Below are positions 7,846-17,096 of a DNA stretch of 64,000 bases, one piece after another (the first letter of the stretch is position 1; each line of letters starts with the position of its first letter). A model generated the notes under the pieces. It was not told the DNA's origin, searched no databases, and saw nothing but the letters and a program-made list of their open reading frames with translations. Both the position numbers and the translations under genes were made by a program. Source of the DNA: Bacteroidota bacterium (GTDB lineage: Bacteria > Bacteroidota > Ignavibacteria > Ignavibacteriales > Melioribacteraceae); contig JAMCSN010000269.1 in assembly GCA_023381535.1 (NCBI GenBank), positions 1-64,000 of the forward strand. Direction: 5' to 3'.

Positions 7846-8558
7846 CGATACCAGCAGTAGATATATATCAAGGCAAAGTTGCTCGATTAACACAAGGAGA
7901 TTTCAACCAGGTAACTTTTTACGAAGAAACCCCTTTGGATCTTGCAAAAAAATATGAGCGAACCGGATTCGGCTGGCTTCATGTTGTCGATCTGATCGCT
8001 TCCAAAAGCGGAACAATCAGCATTCTCCCAACACTTAAGTTGATTAAAACAAAAACAAAACTCAATGTTGAGTTCGGCGGAGGAATTAGAAATGCCGATC
8101 AAGTTGCCGAACTATTGAAAATTGGTGTCGATAAAATTATCATCGGTTCCATTTCCATAACCGACAAAACCGAATTTGAAAAAATTGTTACGTCAAATAA
8201 TCCGGACGCATTTATTGCTGCCATCGATTCCAACTTCGAAACAATTTTTACAAAGGGCTGGACCGAAAACAGCGGCATAAGCATTTACGACCACATCGAT
8301 TATTGCTCGAAGCTCGGCATCAATACTTTCCTGTGCACAGATATCAGCAAAGACGGAACGTTGAGCGGACCGAGCCACGGGCTGTATCAGAAAATCTTGA
8401 AGAAGTATCCCAAAATAAAACTCGTCGCTTCCGGCGGCGTTGGAAGTCTGCACGATATTTTGAAACTGCATGAGTTGAATCTTCACGCAGTTGTTGTCGG
8501 CAAAGCAATTTATGAAAAGAAAATCCGTTTGGAGGACTTGATTAGTTTTGGTAAGTAA
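7839..8558 (+). CDS. hisA: phosphoribosylformimino-5-aminoimidazole carboxamide ribotide isomerase
   Basis: A TIM-barrel isomerase (ProFAR to PRFAR) of 239 residues. The two catalytic aspartates are visible as D8 (PAVDIYQGKVARL) and D130 (AAIDSN), and the phosphate-binding FGGGIR and ASGGVGS loops mark the half-barrel repeat. It starts inside hisH and overlaps the hisF start by eleven bases. Confidence 0.96.
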   Translation: MLTIPAVDIYQGKVARLTQGDFNQVTFYEETPLDLAKKYERTGFGWLHVVDLIASKSGTISILPTLKLIKTKTKLNVEFGGGIRNADQVAELLKIGVDKIIIGSISITDKTEFEKIVTSNNPDAFIAAIDSNFETIFTKGWTENSGISIYDHIDYCSKLGINTFLCTDISKDGTLSGPSHGLYQKILKKYPKIKLVASGGVGSLHDILKLHELNLHAVVVGKAIYEKKIRLEDLISFGK

Positions 8559-9303
8559 AAGAATTATACCGTGTCTTGACGTTAAAGACGGCAGAGTTGT
8601 TAAAGGAACAAATTTTGTAAACCTGCGCGATGCCGGTTCCGCAGTTGAACTTGCAGAAAGATATTATAAAGAAGGCGCCGATGAGCTTGTGTTTTTAGAC
8701 ATTACGGCAACAGAAGAGAAACGAAAAACTTTGGTTGAACTTGTTACAGCAGTTGCAAAAGCGATTAGAATTCCATTCACGGTCGGCGGCGGAATTTCCA
8801 CTCTGGAAGATATCGACATTCTGCTAAAAGCTGGCGCAGATAAGGTTTCGTTAAACTCGTCTATTGTTAAAAATCCGGAATTGATTACGCAAGCAGCAAG
8901 ACGGTTCGGAAGCCAAGCGGTCGTTGCGGCAGTTGATGTGAAGACGATAAACAATTCGTACAAAGTTTTTGTAAAAGGCGGGAAAGAAGAAACAGCGCTT
9001 GAAGGAATTCAGTGGTGCAGCCGGGTAACCGAACTCGGAGCCGGAGAAATTTTGCTCACATCGATGGATAGAGACGGAACACGTAACGGTTACGATTTGA
9101 ATTTGCTGACTACAGTCGTAAAAAATGTTTCGATTCCGGTGATTGCCAGCGGCGGTGCCGGTTCGCAAAAAGATTTCCTCGATGCATTCGTTACGGCGGA
9201 CGTTGATGCATGTCTCGCTGCCGGGTTGTTTCATTACAACGAGCTCAGCATCGCAGATTTAAAAAAATATCTAACCGAAAATAATATAAGAGTGAGAACG
9301 TGA
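8548..9303 (+). CDS. hisF: imidazole glycerol phosphate synthase, cyclase subunit
   Basis: TIM-barrel cyclase that uses HisH-derived ammonia to form IGP and AICAR. The 251-residue protein has RIIPCLDVKDGRVVKG (D11) and VVAAVD (D130), the two catalytic aspartates, with phosphate loops TVGGGIS and ASGGAGS. The only start that gives the conserved N-terminus is TTG at 8548; GGAGG (8531-8535) lies 12 bases upstream, a rather long spacing, so translation is probably coupled to hisA. Its stop overlaps the hisI start. Confidence 0.95.
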   Translation: MVSKRIIPCLDVKDGRVVKGTNFVNLRDAGSAVELAERYYKEGADELVFLDITATEEKRKTLVELVTAVAKAIRIPFTVGGGISTLEDIDILLKAGADKVSLNSSIVKNPELITQAARRFGSQAVVAAVDVKTINNSYKVFVKGGKEETALEGIQWCSRVTELGAGEILLTSMDRDGTRNGYDLNLLTTVVKNVSIPVIASGGAGSQKDFLDAFVTADVDACLAAGLFHYNELSIADLKKYLTENNIRVRT

Positions 9304-9908
9304 TAGACGTAACTAAGATTGACTTTTCGAAATTGGATGGATTGGTGCCGGCTGTTGTGATTGACGCATTCACAGAGCAAGTGTTGATGCTCGGTTTTAT
9401 GAATCAAGAATCGTTGAGGAAAACTATCGATTTAAAGCGTGTAACTTTTTTCAGCAGATCGAGGAAAGCCCTATGGACAAAGGGCGAAACCTCCGGCAAT
9501 TATCTTGATCTCGTTGACATGAAATTGGACTGCGATAACGACTCGCTAATGGTTTACGCAAAACCGGCTGGCAACACTTGTCATACCGGCAGTTACTCAT
9601 GCTTCGGTGTAGAAAAAAACGACGCGAGATTTTTAGAGTACCTTTTTAAGTTCATTCAAAAAAGAAAAAACGAATTGCCGGAAAATTCTTATACGACAAA
9701 ACTTTTCCAATCGGGTGCTGATAGGATTATTCAAAAGGTTGGCGAAGAAGCTATCGAAACCGTCGTAGCAGCAAAGAACAGAAACAAAACCGAGATCCTA
9801 AACGAAGTATCGGATCTCGTCTATCATCTATTCGTTCTTCTTGCGGAACAGAACATTACAATCGAAGAGATTGGCAAAACCCTAAAGAGCCGTCACATTC
9901 AAGAATAG
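9300..9908 (+). CDS. hisI: bifunctional phosphoribosyl-AMP cyclohydrolase / phosphoribosyl-ATP pyrophosphohydrolase
   Basis: HisI-HisE fusion (hisIE) carrying out steps 2 and 3 of histidine synthesis. The 202-residue protein begins at a GTG overlapping the hisF TGA. The cyclohydrolase half (about 1-115) has the zinc/magnesium motif DCDNDSLM and CHTGSYSCFG. The pyrophosphohydrolase half (about 116-202) has SGADRIIQKVGEEAIETVVAAK. As last gene, it closes an operon containing every his enzyme except histidinol phosphatase. No obvious intrinsic terminator is seen in the short convergent gap that follows. Confidence 0.96.
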   Translation: MIDVTKIDFSKLDGLVPAVVIDAFTEQVLMLGFMNQESLRKTIDLKRVTFFSRSRKALWTKGETSGNYLDLVDMKLDCDNDSLMVYAKPAGNTCHTGSYSCFGVEKNDARFLEYLFKFIQKRKNELPENSYTTKLFQSGADRIIQKVGEEAIETVVAAKNRNKTEILNEVSDLVYHLFVLLAEQNITIEEIGKTLKSRHIQE

Positions 9909-9951
9909 TTTGTTGAGAAGCTAATAATTCTGATTCGACAGTTAAAGCGGG

Positions 9952-10356
9952 TTACGGATACTTATCAAAAACAATTTCTCCCCATGCATGCCCGTCTTTA
10001 TACTCTTTATATATGACCACCGCCGAAACGTTATCGTCAAATCGTTTCATGATATAGTTATAATACGATTCCGGAAAATAAAATCTTAGGATGCTTCCTC
10101 GTCTCGTAAATGTCGGTTCGAGATATTGATTGCGGAAAAAAATGTAAGCGGTGTATTTCGAATCTTGATCCGTTAACCTTATCCCGTATTCATTTGCATA
10201 CGGTCTGGCGCCCTCGCCGAAAAAAGGATAGTGCTTATCAACGGAAAAAGTAATGTCGTTTAGAATCGGGGCAACGGTTCCGTTCGGATCGCTTGCGGGA
10301 AACTTCTGCGCGAATAGCGGAAGCGAAATCAAAAACAGAATTAAAAATTTCTTCAT
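9952..10356 (-). CDS. small secreted protein of unknown function
   Basis: About 134 residues from the internal ATG at 10356 (MKKFLILFLISLPLFAQ), which gives a clean Sec signal peptide ending FAQ; an in-frame ATG four codons upstream would place extra residues before it. The mature part (about 115 residues) is rich in aromatic residues and looks like a compact beta domain. I recognise no family. It lies just downstream of, and on the same strand as, the UshA-like nucleotidase gene, separated by about 70 bases, so it may share its transcript. Confidence 0.65.
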   Translation of the reverse strand: MKKFLILFLISLPLFAQKFPASDPNGTVAPILNDITFSVDKHYPFFGEGARPYANEYGIRLTDQDSKYTAYIFFRNQYLEPTFTRRGSILRFYFPESYYNYIMKRFDDNVSAVVIYKEYKDGHAWGEIVFDKYP

Positions 10357-10426
10357 TCGGTAAATCAAAAATTATTTGATGATAAGATACAACCGTTAAT
10401 TATGAAATTAAATAGTCCGCCTTCGG

Positions 10427-12217
10427 TTAATTACCCTTGTATAAAAGCTTGTAGTCTTTTTCTTTTCCTTTTTCCCACCAGGTCTCCGGTATTACTTTCC
10501 AATTGCCCATCGCCTTGGGAGTAACGGTTTTCTTTTTCTCAATCCACTTCATCATGTAATAACGAAGGTCTTTATCGGTAGAATTAATTATTCTCTTTTC
10601 CAACTGATCTTTCGGTATGTGAGCGCCTTGAGTCAAATGGTATCCGCCGCCGTTTCCTCTGTATGAATTTACCGCAACCTTGTACGTTTTGTTGATATCG
10701 AACGGTGAACCGTTGGACATGGATGATATTTGAACTCGCTCTCCTGCCGGCTTGGAAACATCAACGGCGTAATTAATTCCCGCAGCGCTATCGAAGTTAT
10801 AGTAAACACCTTTGAGTACCGGACGGTTATTTCTTTTGTCTATCTGAACATTTCCGTTTGCGTCGCAGCTGAAATTTATGAGGTGATCATTTTCATCTTT
10901 CATTTGATTGAACCACAACCCGTAAGAAAATTCCAAATAGTTTTTAATTTCTTTTCCGGTAAGTTCCATCGTGTAAAGTAAATTTTCATAGCGGTATAAA
11001 TCGAACATGTTGCCGACAGTTATCGGTCCCTTGGGGATCTCCGTATCGAACGACAACGGAGCGGTAAAGGAAATATCTGCGCCGGTTAGTTCCAGTTGTA
11101 TTTCTTGAATCAAATCTACGAATGCGGAGTTTCCAAAAATCGATTCACGTGTTGAAATGGAATTGGTAAAGTATCCAAGCGGCTGCTCAACATATTTTTT
11201 TGTGGCATCGAAAGCATATTGAAATTTTTTCATGAACTCCGGATCGGGCGCATAGTTCTTCATTTCAACAATCTTGCCTTTAATTTCTTTCGCCCAGTTA
11301 TGATGCAGCGAGTCATAACTCATTGTTACGTTCGCAACTGCGGCATCAATTGCAGAATTTCTTCCGCCGAGAATATGAACAGTTTTGCCTTCAGAGTTAT
11401 TCACTATAAAATTCCACCCGTGATGATCATGACCAACAAACACAATATCAAAACCGGGGACTTTTTCGGCAACCAGTTTAGAAGCATTTTCGTTTTTGTA
11501 TGTGTCCGCCGATTGATTTCCGTAAGTGTATTCAACGCCGGAATGAAATAGTCCAATCAACAAATCCGGTTTTTCTTTTTCCTTAATTATCTTCACCCAC
11601 TTTTGCGCACATTCTATCATGTCTTGAAATTCCATGCCCGACCAAATATTGCGCGGAAGCCAATTCGGAATTGCCGGTGTGATCATTCCAAGAACGGCAA
11701 TCTTAATTCCTTCGCGTTCAATAATCGTATAAGGTTTGAAATACGGCAATCCGGTGGAAGTATAAACTGCATTTGCCGCCAACCACGGAAAATTAATTTC
11801 TTTGTTGAATCTATCATACACTGCGTGACCGGTTTCAATATCATGGTTGCCGACTGAACCGGCATCGTACTTCATGTAGTTCATCACTTCCGCAAAGACA
11901 TGCGGCACGTCGGGTTTTTCAAAATTATAATAATAAACGAGCGGAGTTCCTTGCAGCAAATCTCCGCCGCTCAACAGAATTGTCTCCTGATCTTTCTTTT
12001 CTCTTTCACTTCTCACGTAAGTCATTACCTGAGCTAGCGAATGATTGCTCTCCCTTTGATCAGTAAAGCTGTACGGAAAAACTTGACCGTGTTCGTCGGT
12101 AGTTTCAATGATTTTAAATTTTACAGTTTGAGCAAATATGCTGATGCTTAAAAAGAAAAAAAATAAACCGGCAAAAAGAATATTCTTGAAAAACCTATTC
12201 GATGCTTTCATTTTCAA
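10427..12217 (-). CDS. UshA-family 5'-nucleotidase / 2',3'-cyclic phosphodiesterase, exported
   Basis: A 596-residue protein with an N-terminal signal peptide (hydrophobic segment ending SIFAQ near residue 30). The metallophosphoesterase domain shows the full metal-ligand series: TTDEHG (Asp-x-His), GGDLLQG, VGNHDIETG, LFHSG and VGHDHHGW. The C-terminal 5'-nucleotidase substrate domain follows (about 350-570) with GNSAFVDLIQ and NSYRGNGGGYHL. Family members hydrolyse nucleotides or related phosphodiesters in the periplasm or at the cell surface. Substrate specificity cannot be assigned. Length and domain order are normal. Confidence 0.9.
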   Translation of the reverse strand: MKMKASNRFFKNILFAGLFFFFLSISIFAQTVKFKIIETTDEHGQVFPYSFTDQRESNHSLAQVMTYVRSEREKKDQETILLSGGDLLQGTPLVYYYNFEKPDVPHVFAEVMNYMKYDAGSVGNHDIETGHAVYDRFNKEINFPWLAANAVYTSTGLPYFKPYTIIEREGIKIAVLGMITPAIPNWLPRNIWSGMEFQDMIECAQKWVKIIKEKEKPDLLIGLFHSGVEYTYGNQSADTYKNENASKLVAEKVPGFDIVFVGHDHHGWNFIVNNSEGKTVHILGGRNSAIDAAVANVTMSYDSLHHNWAKEIKGKIVEMKNYAPDPEFMKKFQYAFDATKKYVEQPLGYFTNSISTRESIFGNSAFVDLIQEIQLELTGADISFTAPLSFDTEIPKGPITVGNMFDLYRYENLLYTMELTGKEIKNYLEFSYGLWFNQMKDENDHLINFSCDANGNVQIDKRNNRPVLKGVYYNFDSAAGINYAVDVSKPAGERVQISSMSNGSPFDINKTYKVAVNSYRGNGGGYHLTQGAHIPKDQLEKRIINSTDKDLRYYMMKWIEKKKTVTPKAMGNWKVIPETWWEKGKEKDYKLLYKGN

Positions 12218-12233
12218 TTCCAGTGAGATATTG

Positions 12234-13475
12234 TTAGTCTTTTTGAATTATCAAACGTATTCCGTGACGGTAAGTTATGTAATACCAAATCCATTCCGCC
12301 AGAACTTTGTATCTGTTCCGGAAACCGATTAAATAAAGTATATGAATAAACACCCACGCGAACCATGCTATAAGTCCCCACACTTTAATTCTGCCGATTT
12401 GCATGATGGCTTTCGCACGACCAATTGTTGCCAGGTTTCCCTTATCAAAATATTTGAACGGCTTTCTTTCTGATTGCTGAATGTTTCTTGAAATTATTTT
12501 TGCAAGATATTTTCCTTGCTGAATCGCTACAGGCGCTACACCAGGCAAAGGTTTGTTTTCATGAAACATCAACGCGGCGTCTCCAATTACGAAAACATCC
12601 GGGTGTTTCTTTACACTGCAATCTTTTTCAACTACCACTCTGCCGGCTTTATCAAGCTCGGTGTTCAATGATTTTATTAACGGGGGGATTTCATTCCCAG
12701 CAGCCCAGATCACGTTCGATGTTTTAATAAAGTCGGAATTGAGTTTGACTCCGGTTTCATCGATGTTTTCAACCTTCGTATTCAACCTGACTTCTACCCC
12801 TAATTTCTCAAGCGAGAGTTTTGCCTTCTCACTTAAGCCGGGATCGTAAATCGATAGAATTCTGTCTTGTGCTTCGACCAATATTATTTTCGTTTTGGCG
12901 GGATCGATTTTTCGAAATTCTTTTCGAAGAGTGCGTTTCGTTATTTCTGCTATAGCTCCGGCAATCTCAACACCAGTTGGTCCGCCGCCGACAACAACGA
13001 ACGTGGTATATTTTTTTATTTCATTTTCGTCACGGCTGATTTCAGCTTTTTCGAACGACAGCAAAATTTTATCACGAATGGTTATAGCATCATTCAGTGT
13101 TTTAAGTCCCGGCGCAAAAGTTTCCCAATCATTTTTTCCGAAATACGAATGACGCGAACCGATGGCAACTATCAGGTAATCATACTCAAACTGATCATTG
13201 GTCAAGAAAACTTTTTTAGCTTCGACATCAATCTTGGTTACCTCTCCCATAATAACCGTAACATTTTTCTGTTTGTGAAGCACACCACGTATCGGCGCAG
13301 CAATGTCCGCAGGCGACAGTGCCGCAGTTGCAACCTGATATAACAGCGGTTGAAACAGATGATGATTCGTTTTATCTATCAACGTGATGTCAACATTGGC
13401 ATTCTTTAATGTTTTAGCAGTGGTCAATCCGCCGAAGCCGCCGCCAATAATTACAACTTTCTTTTTCATTCTCAT
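12234..13475 (-). CDS. ndh: type II NADH dehydrogenase (single-subunit, FAD)
   Basis: 413 residues. The FAD-binding motif IIGGGFGGLTTAK is near the N-terminus, and a second Rossmann motif for NADH, VVVGGGPTGVEIAGAIAE, is near residue 165. The C-terminal FAD motif is VFVIGDAA. HHLFQPLLYQVATAALSP is characteristic of NDH-2 enzymes, which oxidise NADH and reduce quinone without proton pumping. The C-terminal ~60 residues contain a hydrophobic/aromatic segment (WGLIAWFAWVFIHILYLIGF) that would anchor it to the inner membrane. It is divergent from the tricorn protease gene. Confidence 0.93.
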   Translation of the reverse strand: MRMKKKVVIIGGGFGGLTTAKTLKNANVDITLIDKTNHHLFQPLLYQVATAALSPADIAAPIRGVLHKQKNVTVIMGEVTKIDVEAKKVFLTNDQFEYDYLIVAIGSRHSYFGKNDWETFAPGLKTLNDAITIRDKILLSFEKAEISRDENEIKKYTTFVVVGGGPTGVEIAGAIAEITKRTLRKEFRKIDPAKTKIILVEAQDRILSIYDPGLSEKAKLSLEKLGVEVRLNTKVENIDETGVKLNSDFIKTSNVIWAAGNEIPPLIKSLNTELDKAGRVVVEKDCSVKKHPDVFVIGDAALMFHENKPLPGVAPVAIQQGKYLAKIISRNIQQSERKPFKYFDKGNLATIGRAKAIMQIGRIKVWGLIAWFAWVFIHILYLIGFRNRYKVLAEWIWYYITYRHGIRLIIQKD

Positions 13476-13743
13476 TCTACAATTAAAAAAATTTCGCCGA
13501 AATTAATTTTTACCCGTAACTTTTTGTGTTTAAGTTAGTCAAATAAGAGTAAATCTGCCTCTTATATGGTTATAGCTATCTTCTTAAACATATTTTTCGG
13601 AATAAAATTCCAGAGGACTTGGAATTATAGTTCGAATCTTTGTAAATATGTCTCAAGATAAAATGAACTCCACCGCACATCATAGAAAGGCAAACACTGA
13701 ATCATCTCCATCTCATAAATCGACAAAAAATAACGGAGGCTTC

Positions 13744-16700
13744 ATGAGAAGATTAATATCAATTCTTCTCCTTGCAATATTTTTTCTACCATTAACTAAA
13801 TCAGCCGCACAAATCAGCGCGCGTATGCTTCAGTATCCCGATGTTTCCCAAACGCACATTGTATTCGCGTATGCCGGTGACATTTGGATAGTTTCCAAAG
13901 AAGGCGGAACCGCGTACAAATTAACTTCCGCAAAGGGGGAAGAAATGTTTCCGAGGTTTTCACCCGATGGATCGCAAGTTGCATTCGACGGCAACTACGA
14001 TGGGAATGTTGATGTTTATGTGATGCCGTCAACCGGAGGACTTCCTGAAAGAATAACGCACCATGGAATGTTGGACAGAATAATCGATTGGTATCCCGAC
14101 GGCAAAAATCTTCTTTATGCTTCTTCGATGAACAGCGGGAAGCAACGGTTCAATCAATTCTACGAAGTTTCTGCAAAAGGCGGATTGCCGGAAAAACTTC
14201 CCGTGCCATACGGTGAAATGGCATCATTATCACCTGATGGAAAAATGATTGCTTACACTCCCGTAACTCAAGCATTCAGAACCTGGAAAAGATACCGCGG
14301 CGGATGGGCGGCAGACATTTGGATTTATGATTTAATAAAACAAACTGCGGAAAATATAACCAACAATGTTGCAGACGATGAATTTCCAATGTGGTACAAC
14401 AATAAAATTTATTTCTTGTCCGACCGTGGCTCAAATGAAAGAGCAAATATTTGGTGTTACGATACGAAGACAAAACAAACCAAACAAATCACAGACTTCA
14501 ATGATTACGATATTCATTTTCCGTCTTTAGGTCCGTCCGACATTGTTTTTGAAAACGGCGGCAGACTTTATTTGTTAAGCTTAGCCGATGAAAAGTATCA
14601 CGAAGTTGCAGTCAAAGTTGTAACCGACGAAATTACTCTTATGCCGAAAGTTGAAAACGTTTCTAAGCTGATCCAGAATACAAGCATTAGTCCCGACGGC
14701 AAAAGAGCAATGTTTGAAGCGCGCGGAGATATTTTCTCCGTACCGGCAGAAAACGGTCCTGTATTCGATTTAACAAAAACTTCAGGCGTAGCTGAAAGAT
14801 ATCCCGCATGGTCACCCGACGGAAAGACCGTTGCGTATTGGAGCGACAAATCCGGAGAATATGAATTGACAATTCGCGACTTAGAAAAACCCGAAACCGA
14901 AAAACAACTAACCACATACGGTCCCGGTTATCGTTATCGTTTGTTCTGGTCGCCAGACAGCAAGAAGTTGGCATTCATCGATAAGGCAATGCAGGTTTAC
15001 ATTTACGACCTCGCCGAAAATGAAACATATAAAGTGAACAAAGAACTTTTTATGTATCAGGGCGCTCTGGATAATTTTGACGTAAGCTGGTCGGCAGATA
15101 GTAAATGGCTTGCTTACCCGGAAGAAATGACTAACCGCGCCAGTGCAATTTTCGTTTTTGATACACAGCAGAAAAAAAATTATCAATTAACTTCGGGTTA
15201 CTATCGCGATATAGAACCTAAATTTGATCCCGACGGAAAATATTTATTCTTCTTGACGAACAGAACTTTCAAACCAACTTATTCCGACATCGACAATACC
15301 TTCATCTATGCAAACACAACGAACATCGCTCTTGCAACTTTGACCGATGAGATACTTTCGCCTTTAGCTCCGAAGAACGATACGACTTCCGTAAAGAAGG
15401 AAGCTGAGAGGAAGGATGAAAAAGATTCGAAGAAGAGTGATTCAAAAGAGAAAAAAGATGAGAAGGAAAAAGTAAAGGAAGTTAAAATTATTTTTAAAAA
15501 TTTCGACGATAGAGTGGTTATCCTTCCACCCGAAGCAGGCAACATTTCGCATATAGAAGCCGTTAGCGGAAAAATTATTTCCCATCGGCTGCCTAACACG
15601 GGCTCTGCCGATAAGAAAAAACCGGTAATGTATTACGATCTCGATAAGAGGGAAACAAAAACCATTGTTGATAACGCCGATGCGTTCTCCGTCAGCGCGG
15701 ATGGAAAGAAAATTCTGATCAAACAGGAAAAAACTTATTCGATAGCCGATATTGCAGAAAATCAAAAACTCGAAAAGAAAATGCCCACGGCTCAGCTTGA
15801 AATGACTGTGAATCCGCGCGCGGAATGGCAGCAGATATTCAACGATGTCTGGAGATTCGAGCGTGATTTCTTCTACGACCCCAATATGCATGGCGTTGAC
15901 TGGAATGCAATGAAAAAGCAGTATGAAAAACTTTTGGAACAAGCGGTAACCAGATCGGATGTTAATTATGTCATCGGAGAATTAATCTCCGAGTTAAGTT
16001 CGTCTCATACTTATCGCGGCGGCGGAGACCTCGAAGAGAGCCCACATCGAAGTGTTGGTTACCTTGGAATTAATTGGGAGATCACAAACGGATATTACAA
16101 AATCAAAAAAATAATTAACGGCGCTCCATGGGATACCGAAGTGCGAAGTCCTTTGCTAACGCCGGGTCTCAAAGTAAAAGAAGGCGATTACATCCTTGCT
16201 GTGAACGGTGAAGCGCTGGATACTTCGAAAGATCCGTGGGCAGCATTCGACGGCTTGGCAGATAAATCAGTTGAACTAACCGTGAATGACAAACCAAGCC
16301 TTGACGGCGCACACAAAATATTAGTCAAGACACTTTCCGATGAAACTCGTTTACGAAACCTTGCATGGATAGAATCCAACCGTGAACAAGTTGATAAAGA
16401 GACGAAAGGAAAAATCGGTTACATATATGTTCCGAGCACAGGAATTGACGGACAAACGGAATTGGTTCGGCAGTTCGCTGCACAATTTGATAAACAAGGA
16501 TTAATAATTGACGAGAGATTCAACAACGGCGGTCAAATCCCGGATCGTTTCATTGAACTTCTTAACCGCAAGTCGTTGGCGTTTTGGGCGGTTCGTGACG
16601 GAAAGAATTGGCAGACGCCTCCATACGCAAACTTCGGCCCGAAAGTAATGTTGATAAATGGCTGGAGTGCTTCCGGCGGCGACGCATTTCCCGACTTCTT

Positions 16701-17007
16701 CAGAAAAGCCGGATTGGGTCCGCTAATCGGCAAACGAACTTGGGGAGGATTAATTGGAATTACCGGCGCACCAAATCTAATCGACGGCGGTAACGTTACA
16801 GTTCCGACTTTTAGAATGTATGATCCGGACGGCAAATGGTTTAGAGAAGGTCACGGTGTGGACCCTGATATTAAAGTTGAGGATGATCCTTCACAGCTTT
16901 CAAAAGGTGTTGATCCTCAATTGGAAAAAGGAATCGAAGAAGTAATGAAACTTCTTGCCGAGCATCCGCCCGTTAATCCGAAACAACCGCCTTACGAAAA
17001 AAGGTAA
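13744..17007 (+). CDS. tricorn-like S41 protease with beta-propeller and PDZ domains, exported
   Basis: About 1087 residues from the ATG at 13744, chosen because GGAGG (13735-13739) precedes it by four bases and because it begins with a good signal peptide (MRRLISILLLAIFFLPLTKSAAQ region); the ORF runs 32 codons further upstream without such signals. Domain order: WD40/PD40-like beta-propellers (about 30-550, repeated SPDG motifs), a Lys/Glu/Asp-rich linker (about 570-605), a core helical domain, PDZ (about 780-870), and a C-terminal S41 peptidase domain. Catalytic candidates are the His in SSSHTYRGG (about H755) and the Ser in GWSASGGD (about 973-980). Tricorn degrades oligopeptides; exported homologues presumably act in the periplasm. 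Confidence 0.93.
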   Translation: MRRLISILLLAIFFLPLTKSAAQISARMLQYPDVSQTHIVFAYAGDIWIVSKEGGTAYKLTSAKGEEMFPRFSPDGSQVAFDGNYDGNVDVYVMPSTGGLPERITHHGMLDRIIDWYPDGKNLLYASSMNSGKQRFNQFYEVSAKGGLPEKLPVPYGEMASLSPDGKMIAYTPVTQAFRTWKRYRGGWAADIWIYDLIKQTAENITNNVADDEFPMWYNNKIYFLSDRGSNERANIWCYDTKTKQTKQITDFNDYDIHFPSLGPSDIVFENGGRLYLLSLADEKYHEVAVKVVTDEITLMPKVENVSKLIQNTSISPDGKRAMFEARGDIFSVPAENGPVFDLTKTSGVAERYPAWSPDGKTVAYWSDKSGEYELTIRDLEKPETEKQLTTYGPGYRYRLFWSPDSKKLAFIDKAMQVYIYDLAENETYKVNKELFMYQGALDNFDVSWSADSKWLAYPEEMTNRASAIFVFDTQQKKNYQLTSGYYRDIEPKFDPDGKYLFFLTNRTFKPTYSDIDNTFIYANTTNIALATLTDEILSPLAPKNDTTSVKKEAERKDEKDSKKSDSKEKKDEKEKVKEVKIIFKNFDDRVVILPPEAGNISHIEAVSGKIISHRLPNTGSADKKKPVMYYDLDKRETKTIVDNADAFSVSADGKKILIKQEKTYSIADIAENQKLEKKMPTAQLEMTVNPRAEWQQIFNDVWRFERDFFYDPNMHGVDWNAMKKQYEKLLEQAVTRSDVNYVIGELISELSSSHTYRGGGDLEESPHRSVGYLGINWEITNGYYKIKKIINGAPWDTEVRSPLLTPGLKVKEGDYILAVNGEALDTSKDPWAAFDGLADKSVELTVNDKPSLDGAHKILVKTLSDETRLRNLAWIESNREQVDKETKGKIGYIYVPSTGIDGQTELVRQFAAQFDKQGLIIDERFNNGGQIPDRFIELLNRKSLAFWAVRDGKNWQTPPYANFGPKVMLINGWSASGGDAFPDFFRKAGLGPLIGKRTWGGLIGITGAPNLIDGGNVTVPTFRMYDPDGKWFREGHGVDPDIKVEDDPSQLSKGVDPQLEKGIEEVMKLLAEHPPVNPKQPPYEKR

Positions 17008-17021
17008 TACTAATTTCTAAT

Positions 17022-17062
17022 AGGTGAGGATACTTTTTTGAAGTCTCCTCACCTTTTTCCTT
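17022..17062 (+). terminator. intrinsic terminator after the tricorn-like gene
   Basis: GGTGAGGA (17023-17030) pairs with TCCTCACC (17046-17053), extended by one A-T pair, followed by TTTTT-CC-TTTT. The T run lies on the + side, so it terminates the protease transcript, in the 89-bp convergent gap. Confidence 0.85.
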
Positions 17063-17096
17063 TTAATTTCAACTTGATAAAATTTTCTTGTAGAGA

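Noticed and set aside
13648..13743. Longer start for the tricorn-like protease
   Set aside because: The upstream 32 codons are polar and lack a ribosome binding site, while the ATG at 13744 has GGAGG and begins a signal peptide.
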